DNA of 64,000 bases, taken from the NCBI GenBank assembly GCA_911728455.2, contig OU452240.1:3658001-3722000 (forward strand). Direction: 5' to 3'. The notes beneath the pieces are model-generated. The model ran no database searches. It saw only the letters and a list, made by a program, of their open reading frames with translations, and was not told the DNA's origin. Positions 23,401-35,800 of this stretch are shown here, piece by piece. The first letter of the stretch is position 1; every line of letters begins with the position of its first letter. The position numbers and the translations under genes were made by a program. Source of the stretch: Marthasterias glacialis (Eukaryota > Echinodermata > Asteroidea > Forcipulatida > Asteriidae).

Positions 23401-26400
23401 AAACTTTAATTTTGAGGTTTATTTGCATTAAGACAAAGCATTAGTAGTTTAAAGAGGACCCCTTTGTCGACCCACCTTTGTCTAGCCCGTGTGCTTTTGT
23501 AGGTTGCAGTAAAAACAAAATGCTGACATTTGTTTGTTTGAAAAATGTAATAGTGCATGAAAATACATATATTGAGAATAATTAAATCACTAACACTGAC
23601 GATCCCTCCTTCCCTTGTATGTTTTTGTTCGTTTGTTGGCATTTCCTCCTCCAGATTATTGCAGCCTCCATAAGGATGTTGGGCCCTGCCGGACCTACTA
23701 CCCGTTCTGGTACTTTGACTCGGGCGCCAAAGCCTGCCAGCCGTTTACGTACGGTGGTTGCCTGGGCAACCAGAACAGGTTTTCCACGAAAGAAGAGTGT
23801 TTACGGACATGCGGCAATGGGGTCCGTGAAACAGGTGAAAAGAAAACTGGTGTTCATGACGTCACCTCATGTATGCATTATGTCACTGGTGCCCGGGACG
23901 TTCTTTTCATTTCATGATGTCACTGCACTCAGTCACAATTTAACTTACTTTCCATTCTATTTCATGACGACCCATCGTGTGATCGTGACGTCACATCACG
24001 TGATCATGACGTCACTGTTATACAACGTCATTGCACTTATTCACCATTCATGTCACAATTTTTGTATTTTCCATATTTTACGGATATACTGCTATGCCAT
24101 TGGTTTCCAAATAATATCACAGCATTTGTTTCACTACGTTTTACTAGTTTTTGCACTGTTCACTTTCTGAATGACGTCACCGCACTTTGTCACCTGACCT
24201 GCATTATTCATATATTTCACTCTAATCTGTAATGCTAAATTCGTTGGAGAAAAAAAAAATAAATGTCGAAAAGAAAGATTCGAAACATCTTTATTTTTTA
24301 GTACAGTTATCATTAAAAACAAATTCACTTAAAAACGTCATTTTATATCCAAGAAGTGCATGATATGTCTTTCCCATTTTATTTTCCATTTCCTCCGCAT
24401 TCCATTTACCTGAGCTTTAATTAATTTTGTGTGTGGTGTTACATATTTTTCCTAAAAGAACCCTTCCTAATAATGTGTGCCTATTATCTTGTTTCCCTTT
24501 ATTTTACCAATGTAAAGCAAGTACATTATTAAGTCAAAGTGTTGCAGCTCCGATTAATTTCGTACACATTTTCATTAACACAAAAATGTGTCCAATTACC
24601 AGTGAATGCAAAGTTCATTATAACAGTCACTGCTTGTCCGTCCTTACATAGACTTGCATTTTGCACTTATCGACTAACATTTCTTTCTAACAATCGGGAT
24701 ATTTCGTTTTGCTACTTTGGATTTATTTCTCTACAACTATTAATACTAATAACAAAAACGCGCAGTTTTTATGCAGTGCTTTATCAACACCCGACGGGTG
24801 TATCAAAGCGTGCGTTCAACTGTTTTGACAGGTATAGTACCCAATGAGAGACTTTTGAGGACACTAGGTGGCAGCAGACTTACCGGTTAAATCCATTGTT
24901 CTCGGAATTTGCGCAAACAATGGAAGTTTAGTGATGTTTGAAGCTTTGCATGGTGTAGGAAACTAAGAATACTTGCGGGTACAACCATGTGTTAGATCTC
25001 TTTTGGGAGGAGTGTTGGCTCTGAAAAAATGGAAGTTTACCTGGTAAGTCTGCTGCCACATAGCTTTCCAAAGTCTCCCATTATATAGCCCGTAATTATT
25101 AGGGTTGATGCGGCACAGTCTTCAGCAAACCAGGTTCCGTTTTCAGGTTCCATAAAATTGAGTGCTGTTGAAGTTGTTGTTATTGTTGTTTCTTTGTTGT
25201 TGTTGTTGTTGTTATTGCTTCATCTTTTTCTTCTTCTTCGTTTATTTATAAAATGGTGCCGGACCATTACAACTTTGTCCATCGAAAAAAAAAAAAAAAA
25301 AAATCTGTCCTTGAGAAACCAAATGATGTTTTCTTTCGGGAGCTTGTTCTTAATTACATTTTCCCATTGAAATGTTTTTTTATGACATAAACTAAACACT
25401 CTTTGCTGCGGTCCTGCTTTCTAGGTGGTGACGACATCGTGACAACCATTAAACCAAAGCAAGAGGTAACGTCACGAATTTCCCTGGCTACTACTACCGT
25501 CTCCGCTGCAACAGCACCAGTCATTGACCGGCGCCCTCTAGACTCAATGATCGCTGAGGGTCAAGGGTCAACTCTAAGATGCCATGCTGAGGGCGCCCTT
25601 GAGTACACGTGGTCTCGTGTTGGCGGGGCAATGCCTGAAGCCAAGTAAGCTAATGTTACCGATTATTTGTATATACGTAAATCTCATTTTCAAAAATAGT
25701 CAGCTTTTTAAAAGTGTAATTTGCTACATAATATTATATGACATTTGGTTTTGACCTTTGACCTCCAGGATCGCCAGTGAAATGGTGGTTCTCGATGAAG
25801 CCATATTGGTTCTGCACAATCTGACAACGCAGGATTCTGGCTTCTACAAATGCTCAGCAGAGAACGAGCATGGGGTCACTGAGGCTACGGCCAAGATAAC
25901 CGTTATGGGTAATTAGCTCACAAATTATCTTTTTTTAAAAAGGTGAAGCATGTGTCTCACGCTGATACCAAGACTTCTTAGATAATAAGGTTGGACGCCC
26001 GATGAAACAACACCTTTAAAAGAAAGTATTGTGTTTTGATATTTCCAGCCGTTCCACGCATCGTTCACGTGTCTGATAATGTAACACTGTCGAAGGGAGA
26101 CCCGTTTGAGCTGATCTGCAAAGCAGCGGGAACGCCCCAACCTCGCGTCACGTGGGAACGAAAAGATGGAAAGCGAGTGCTGATGAGGTAGATTGTATAA
26201 GAACTCAGATTGAACCCCAAATTAGTAATACAGAAGTTAATTAATTTAGAATCATACGGCTGGGGAAACCAACGGGGAAACCAACGGGGAAACCTACGGG
26301 AATGTGGAAACTTATCTAACTAGTGTTTGATTCACAATACAGAACGCCACCAAGAGTTTGACAAAGGCCATGATTGTTACAGGTCCCCGGTTTGAATGTG

Positions 26401-29400
26401 TATACCTATCCTTCCGCACACACCCAGTGTCATATCAAAAATATTATGTTCATGGTGGAAGTATAAAGTATGGGCCTTTCAAAGTTTAGAGGGCGTATGG
26501 AACGTTATGTCAATAACCGTGCCATTGAAACGAGACTTTCACGAGCAAACAAACCATCAGCAACAGAGCAAAAATAAAAGGCATGACCGCAAGCATTATT
26601 GTATCTCAATCCTTGAACGTCGGACCTGACTAACTTTTGATTCTTTTAACTATTTTGTTGGTTTAGACGCAACGGTACAATAGCCGTGCTCGCTATTGAG
26701 TCGTCTAGCATATCAGACACTGGGACGTACCTCTGCCGTGCAACCAACTCACTGGGTTCCACTACAGAAGCAGTCGGCGTCAGGGTTCTAGGTGAGAAAC
26801 GAACCACAGACCTAAGAATATTTATCAGTCGTAACAACAAGCCTTTAGATACCTGATATCGCATACAGACAGATTTGGAGGTTCGTTTTGGCGGCCAAGA
26901 GTTGATAAAAAAAATATTCAGATGGAGAGCATTGAAACTGACATAATGCATTCTAGAGGCCTACAGTACTTGTCGTCCAGCGGTCATGCGCACTGGACTC
27001 CACCTCTGGTGTTTCTGACCAGCAGAGTGTGGGTTCCAGTCCCGGTCTTGACGCTTGTGTCCTTAAGCAAGGCATTTTAACCATTATTGCTTCGTCCTTC
27101 GGATGTACCGTAAGGCCATGGGTCATGTGTGTTCTATATAACGCACGTAAAAAACCGTTACAGTTATACTATTAGAGAAGGGGTTTGCCCCGGTGTTTCT
27201 AGCAGTCGATGCTGAATGCGATACAGCACCTTGTTAAACCCTTACAAGGTGCTACTTAAATGCGTCTGAAAATGTAAAAACTTCAAAAGTCTGTCTTAAA
27301 ACTATAACAAGCGTCTTGGGTACCTAATTGTAGATAAGTGCATGCGCTACATAAGACTCCGGTATTATTACCAGTACTATTATTTATCGGACATTGTCCA
27401 TTTTGCATGAGAATAACACAAATGATTATCGGTTGCTGCTTAACATTTCATTAATAACTACCATAGATTTTCGATTGATGCTTAGTATTTTATTGATCAA
27501 CTTCGATTATGTACATTTGAATCAGAATTCCCCCTTCATTGGTGATTAACTGGTGAGCATTAACGTCAGATTAGAAACTCAACCCGTTTTGATTTTTTGT
27601 CATCAGGTTTTTTTTTTTAAGGTGACCTCTATCAACAGGGGACATGTAGTTCTTCCGGTTGACCCCGGATGTTGACACACGGGGCTTTGGTTGTAGTCAT
27701 GACGTATATAACCATGTTAATAAGTTTAACATTTTGCTAACATCGGGTGGTTCTGAATCGTGAGTCTGCTCAAAATGACCTTCATCATGATAGCGCCCTC
27801 TTCGTTAAGTTCTCTCAAGTGAAACAGAGCAAGCATCAACACTGAAAATCACAACGAAAAGGGACCACCTTCGATTCTGTTGTATATTATAAGACTATGT
27901 AACCTTTGTTTACCAAAACAATGACCTTGTACATTCCACAGCCTTTCTGGCAGGCAAGATACTGTACTGGGCGTATAGGACATTTTACATTTTGTGTCAT
28001 TATTTCCACATAAATTCAAGAGTTCTAAAAATAACAGCTGAACAAGTTTTGAGATGTGCCCCCTTTCTTCTTACTAATAGTTGATACAAAATCAGACAGT
28101 GCAATCTAACAAAATTGGGCTTGTCTGCAAATCATGCCTGCAGGAAGTCCAGGGCTCTGTGGGTCTTTTGTCAACATGTGATGTCACAGGTCACTTTTGA
28201 GGAGACTTTTGAGGACACTGGGTGGCAACAAACTTACAAGGTAAAATCCATTGTTCTCGAAAAGGTGCGTATGCTCATGCAGAATTACACAAACAATGGA
28301 AATTTACCCGGTAAGTCTGCTGCCACCTAGCGTTCCAAAGTCCTCCATTGGCTTCGGCTTTAATAGGCTCCGTCAGTAATTTTATAAACGTATACTTTTC
28401 GATATGAGACTTCAATTAGGCAAACGGTGCCGAAGCCAGAGCCGTAGCCGTGGTTTCGACAATGTCCACTGATTCGAACAGAAGAAAAACAAGATGGCCG
28501 CACCATAATGAAGGTCTGTGTTTCATGACAACCTCGATCCCCATTCATGTTTTCGTTTGAATTGACTTAGATCTTACAAGGTTGTGCTTTATTGTTGTTG
28601 AACTATAGTTGTGTTTTGATTACCCCCCGTCCTATGTAGTGCCCGTTAGATTATACCTCCCACCCGTGAAAAACACCATGAGCAATATTGGGGAGACGGT
28701 CACGTGGTCATGTGCAGCTTCCGGTTTGCCGCAGCCGAGCATCTGGTGGGAGAAAATTGGAGGCGATCTACCAGGGGACAGGTACAACTGAGGTTATTGA
28801 ACCTTCAACCGTTGCTTCCTCCATCTTGTGAAAAGTTTATCTTTCGCCCAAGTGCGAATCTCGCCCAACTTTGAACCTTGCCCAATTTCGAAACTCACTT
28901 GGAATAATACATGGACTGGCTGCAGTTATATTAAGGGCATGGCTGTCTGGCGAACACTGCACTACGTATACATCTGGGTTTGAATCCTGCCCGATTCAGA
29001 ATATCAACTGTTTCAGATCGTTTAAAAACAACTTCATAATTATTACCACCTTTAGGTTACTTGGGTTTTGCATTGAATAGTGAACAGATTTTTGCACAAA
29101 CTATTTACTGATATCAATGCTGTCCGCAACAAATTTCAATCGACACTAAACACATTGAACAAAACATGATTTTCAACTTTCAGCTTTAAAACAATCTGGG
29201 ACCACTCTCTTGTGTTTCAACAGAATCAGCCTAGACGGCATGATGGAGACTAGCATGGATGGAACGAGTGCCGTCAAATCAAAGTTGACCTTATCTGACC
29301 TGCAGCAAAACGACACCTCTCAATATAGATGCGTTTCCCAAAGCCTTCTGGGAAATGAAAGCAGTGTTTTCAGTTTAACGGTAAACGGTACGTCACCCGC

Positions 29401-32400
29401 CACTGGAATGACGTCCAAACTGCGCCTCGACGGTCAAAATACTTTCGAGGTTGCCATCCGTAAAAGACGGACAAACTGGAAAGCTTCTCCATTGAAATAA
29501 CAAAAAGCCAAACATCGCTGACTTTTCTTGCTGTGTTACCATCATGTTTCATCCTTTTATTTTGCCAAGTGGTTGTCACGTTGCGTATTTTGGGTGGCCA
29601 GCAGTGATGGTCCCACCATTTGTTGTTTATATTACCCTAGCAACAAACCGTCACGGCGTGCAGTCGCTCTTCACCGCTGTACACCATTCTGTTTTCTCCA
29701 CGTGCTTATACCAAAGCAGTCACCTATCAAGTTATTAATTTGTACCGCAAACAAACAAACAAAAATACCCCCACCATTGTATTTGTCAATCCATTCATTT
29801 ATCAGTTTTTCTTTGTTTTGCTTTACAATTTCAGCAGTATTCGTCTTCATCATCCCTTACATAACCATCATTGACTTTTACCATTTTTATCTTTCCTGTT
29901 CAACACCAATATCATGTTGTAGCCATGTTGTTTCTTCGTCTATACTTAAAATTTATGAGGTCGGGAGTGAAAATAGTCTGGCCTTTCTTGCCAAAGAGGG
30001 AATCATTATTGATCAATTCTAAAACATTTAGGGAACACGACGAAGATGGTCGGAGCATGATATAGGTTGATAAGTCTGTGTTCGAATGAATGGGCTTCGG
30101 CTTTGTGGCTATGACCGGAACACCGGAATTGTCCCGTTCTTCAACGTTGTTGTTGCAGCCAACCGGCCATTGCCGCTGCCGAAGTCGATTGATTCGGACC
30201 CATCTTTAAGATTCCTTTTCTTTTTCTGACTTTGCTTATCATTCTGTCTTTACTTTACTTTCATTTTTATTTCTTAAAGATATCGTCCCCGAAGACACTA
30301 ACGTGTGTTTTGTCATTTATTCAATGAGATTACTTTCCCATGTCTAGTCAAACTGACTGGTACACGGCTCTATCTCGCTCATCACGCAGCGGCCATTTTA
30401 TATACCCCGTCGCGTTCCCCACACGTTATTCCGTAAACATGAAAACAGAAAACGATACCGCAGGGTCCATACTATTTAAAATATACATCTTAGGCGAGCC
30501 TCGCTACCATGGGCGCGCGCCGTATCGATACCTCGTCGAGCAAGGCACGCAGAAAAATGGTTCGGCGAGATCGATAACCCCTGGGAACGAGGTTAAACTT
30601 AGGCCCTTTTCGAAGCCACGGGTTGGGCTTTAGGCTCCGGCTTCGGTTCCGTCAGTAATTTTGAAAACGTACACTTTTGGTACGGGACTTCAAACAGGCG
30701 GACCTTGCTAAGCCCGAGCCCAAGCTAACCCCTGGTTTCGAAAATGGACAGAGTTTCAATCCGGGGATGTGTACAAAGAATGGCCTCTGTGATATGAACA
30801 CCATTTCTCTTCATCAAACGTGTTTCAAATTTTGTTTCTATATGCCTAAATTTTTATTTAACTTCTTCCTTCATTTATTCATATTGTCATCATTTTAATG
30901 TTTTTATTTTTAACAACACCGCTTTCTCCATCATTTATAAATTGTGTTTTTTTCGTTTTGTCATTCTTGCCTTTCTCAGGAAAATAATTATTTACTAACA
31001 AACATTTTGTTGTTCTAACAATGCCTTTTGGATGACGTGTAAAATGAGCGTTCAATATATTCTCCATGAGGCAATTTTACAATGTATTTTATATAATTGT
31101 TGCGCACGCATCCTTGGACTGGACGCTCGTCCAATCAGGATCCAGAATGCAGGATGACTTCCCTTATAACAAGCCTGTAGCTATGAGGGCGGTATACACC
31201 ATTGGTAACTTTCCAAAGTTCTAATTGATTGCACAGTTTCCTAATGACGTCACACGCACTGCATTTTTTTTTGTCACTGAAACGTATACAAAACTTGTCC
31301 GAATGTTTGTCTTTCCCGTGTCCTGAGAACTTGGCTCATATTTAACAATGTGTATGTGCGATAAGACTGGCACCAGACTGTTTGTACATTATTGGGGGTC
31401 ATGGGGTCAAGGGGGTCATGGCACTAATCTCAGGCCTTGATAAACAAATGAATCAAATCACCACGTGTCCACAGTGCGCTTATCGGACAAAACGAGAGAA
31501 AACAAACTTTTGAAACAACTATAGTGATTGCCATTACAACAAAAGTCGCAACATGGCGTCTTTGACTACAGTATCAAAACATTAACTCTTAAATTTTTCA
31601 CCAGATACGAAGCTCACAAGTAAGATAAAGATTAAGGATTAATTTTACTAAGCAGATCTAAAGACTTTTTTAGACAATAATAGAAGGGACACATTTACAG
31701 TGGTACAATGAAAAGGCCGCGACTAAATTACGGCTTCAGTAGTAGTGGCTACGGCTAAAAAGCCCCATTCTTCAACATTGTTACTGCAGAAATAGCCGTA
31801 GCCGAGTATCATGATTAAGACGCGATCTAATAATTTCTGAAAAGTTGCCGAGTTTCTGAAAAGAACCAGCGGAGTGAAACGACTGGACGTTTCACCCCTT
31901 TTGGTCTGATTATCTACGCGAGTAGATGGTGGTAGTGTTGATGTATTATCGTTGTTGTTGTTGTTGTTTGTGGTAGTACTTAATGTATTTTTGTTGTTGT
32001 AGTTGACTTACGTAGGAAGTTATTTTTGTTGTTAATGGTTTGCTGTGACAGTGGGTTGTGTTGTGTTGTGTCATCGTCTTTCATGTTGTTATTGTAGTGT
32101 GTTGTCATTTAACAGTGCTTCATTCTGAATAGTGCTGCGGCATAGCCAGGAAGGGGGCAGGGTTCGTGGGGTGCCCCCTCGTAAAATTTTCAGTGTCACC
32201 TAGGTGCCCCCATAACAATTTAGAAACATGTAATCCGTTAAAAAATCATGGTTCCTGGACCTTCTCCCCACCCACTGATAAGCAAGCCCCACCCCAACCC
32301 CACGCCACTAGAATAGTGTTTTGCATAAAAAAACGTTGATCCTTATCAGGATCGAGGTTGAATTTTCTTATGTGTACTTTTTTTTCATTGCAGTACCACC

Positions 32401-32843
32401 GAGATGGGATGAGAAACCGTTCGGTAAATCCGTCAACCAGGGCGATGACGTCTCGTTCTTCTGCAAACCACGTGGTACTGAGCCGATTAGCATCAAATGG
32501 CGCATTGTGTACGTGGATGAGGACGTCGAGACGGTAGGTTTGGAGTTTGTAGACCTTTGCTTTGTTGACAAACGCTGATTAATCTTTTGTAATGGCGGCC
32601 CTCATAAAATTTAGAACTCACCATCGTCATCATCATCGGGCCGTATTTATCCATTGTTGGATGAAGCCCTCCTCTTGCAATTTCCAATCTCTTCTGTCAT
32701 TTCTCAATCTGCTCAATGTTGCCGTTTTCATGATACATGTATGTGGTGATTTCATCTCTCCACATTTTTTTATATAGTTTTACCCATTATGACATTTGGG
32801 TTTCTTATGGTCCTCTTTATAACTTCTTTCATAAAAGCTTGAT

Positions 32844-32882
<39 letters not shown>

Positions 32883-35800
32883 GGGGGGGTGCCATAATAC
32901 TGACACGCTGGTGAGGCGAGGTGTGAGTAGAGGCTGTCTGAAGGGGGTTTCCTCACCCTTAATCTGTGAGGTTTACAAATGTCCTAGAGACAGGGAGGTT
33001 GATGATGCCGGAGACTTGGCCTCCTTCCCGCTTCCAAATTGGGGCTGGAATTGTGACTTCAATATTCGTGAATACGTTGCGCGGAGCTAGGTCAGAGTTT
33101 TCAGAAATCTACCCTGGTTAATAAAACATTTTGAATTCTAGTAGTTTCCTCAATGACTATAACACTCTGAAATTACAAACTTGTTACGTTATTTCAAACA
33201 ATGATCTTTGCACAGAACCGCAGTTTGAACCTCGACGATTTCCCGCGCTATTCCATCACGGAAGACAAGCAGACGTTCCGCATTGCCAACGTACAACCGG
33301 AGGACAGAGAGTTGACGTACCACTGTGACGTATCGAACGAAGCGGGCGCCATCACGGCAAGCGCAAAAATAGACGTTGTTGGTAAGTTTAGGATAAACTA
33401 TTTCAATGATGTCACAGTTGGCACATCCGATGTGGACATGGTCTGTAATCAGCTCAATCACTTTGAATAGCTGATGTGTGAGATACGAGTTTGTGAAGTG
33501 TACATCACCGATTCAAGATTGCCTCGGGAAAAGAAAGGGCAACCCTTCTAACGGCCAGAGGAATACACTGAACTGTAATTGCTTCCCTTCATAAAGGAGT
33601 ACAAATCATTTCTGCGGGGATAGCGATTGTTACAGAAATTATACTTTACTATTTATGTGTAACAGGTTGGCTACATTTGCTCTCGAAACTGAGATTGCCC
33701 CAATGAATATGAGAAAAGCGAAATGCGCTTTCAAGCATTGTTAATGAATACAATTCCAGAAATAAAAATATGTAAATATTTATAATCAATGTATTTCTTC
33801 CCTCTCGGTTCTCGTACTATTACATAGAACGAAAAATTAACCAGATTTTATGCAAATTCCAAAGCTATTACCATCAATTTGAATATTATTTACATTTTTG
33901 TATACACAACTTTTACAGAACTCTGGCAGCTGCCCGCAATATCAACGCCACTGCCGAACATGACGGCGTTCGTCGGCGAAGATGTGCGCATGTCCTGTGA
34001 AGCCTCGGGAGATCCTGCACCACAAGTCACGTGGTTCCTGGAGGAAATCGGCATCGAGATGCTGATGGACGACCGCTTCGAGGTTAGCGAGAACGGGAAC
34101 GAACTTCTCGTGAAGAACGTGAATCTACGCGACTCTGGGAGCTACCGCTGTGTGGCTGCAAATGTTAACGGAGTCAGAAGTGCTAAAGGGCTTCTACGTG
34201 TTGTAGGTATGAGTCACTGGGACATTTTGGGACGCTAGGTGGCAGCAGACACACTGTTACGTTCATTAGAAATTACACATTCCCCCTACCATCAATTTTC
34301 TATTAAATTTCTATACGTAGAACCGAACTTGAAGCTGACACAGAGTCTCTCCAACACAACCGTCGAAGAAAGCCAGCCCTTGAACCTCGTCTGCGCAGCC
34401 TCGGGCGATCCAACCCCCGAGGTCACGTGGTTTTTCAACGACCGGCCCATCAACGTCACGGCCCAGCCCTCTTACGTCATCGATGGCGGCAATCTGATGG
34501 TGAATGAGATGACGTCACGACACCAGGGAAAATATGGCTGCTTGTTCAGCAACGACTTTTATGTGGTGTCCTCTATTGCAATGGTCAACATCAGCAAGAG
34601 TAAGTGTGTAACTGAGATCTCTAGCCATCTAAAATGAGTACTTAAAACATAAGAAAATACTAAGCCCTCGGTGGAATAGAAAGTACTCTAATGTACTGCG
34701 TGTGCAATAAGCTGTATTTTTTTTACAGCCAGAGGGCGCAATACCAATTCCGTTTTGAAAGTACAACAATATTTCACCGCTTTATTAACGGTCTAATTGC
34801 ATCTGGTTTACCCATAGAGTTATACAATAAGAACTAGAGGGAACACTCGCGATGCCACGCACGGAACTCCACCGACTCCCCATGGGCGAAAATCCCTATG
34901 GGCCAATTGAATACGAATGTCCACTTTGTTGCAGTGTGAACGGATGAGTAACCAGTGTAAATGAATGGTCCGCGCCATTTTCTCAATGGTCAAAAATGCT
35001 CCTTGTCGGGCCGTGTCGCATGGCGCCCTCTAGTTCTTATATATAACTCTACGGGTTTACCACAATTTTTTTTCTATGGTTTGACTCCCAATCTATCCCA
35101 AAGGGCGCCCCTTGCAGTCAAAAATAAGGCCTATTGTTCATTGATTTGCTCTGTCAAGCCATGAACATGTACAGTGAGGACTTTTGCCACAGGTGGTAAG
35201 AGGTCCTCAGTTGGAAGTGATAGGTTTGCTCCTTCAGGGCATATTGCCGAGTGTTAGGTGAGGGTTTTAACAAAAGGCAGTAACAGGTTCTCGGTTGCCA
35301 AGCCAGACCTCAGTTTCACTTTGTGTGCCAACATTGTTTGGCTGGCTCCATTAAGCCATGTACACTGGTGACTTTTATAAAAAGGGAGAGTATAAGAGGT
35401 CTTCGGTTGGACATGCAAGGTTCGCTCCACGAGGCATGTTGACGCATACTGAAGGTTTTAACAAAAGGAAGTTACAGGTTCTCGATTGTCAAGCCAGTAA
35501 GCGGCTATACTTTGGAAGCCAGTCAGCGACTATACTTTGTGTGCAATACAAACTATGCCTGCTCAGAACACCGTACAGAATAAGAAGACGTTGTTTGCGT
35601 ACATAACTTCCGATCATTCACGAAGATAACTTGGTGTGGCAACGAATGTGCGAGGTGCCGTTGGCAGAAAGGCATGGGTTGACCATATGGAGGTCGACAT
35701 GTCCCAAGTTGCACAGAGCCACAAGATCGGAGAAAGAAAATGTGTATGTCCAAGACAACAGCTACCAATCATCCAGAAAAACAAAATGTAAGAAACACGT

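Noticed and set aside
30340-30633. 97-codon open frame in the intron between Ig 3 and Ig 4
   Set aside because: There is no domain, no splice support, and its end runs into the family E repeat at 30608-30750.
32737-33090. Open frame crossing the long T-run and G-run
   Set aside because: The frame is built on homopolymers in the intron between the two Ig 4 exons and has no conserved residues.
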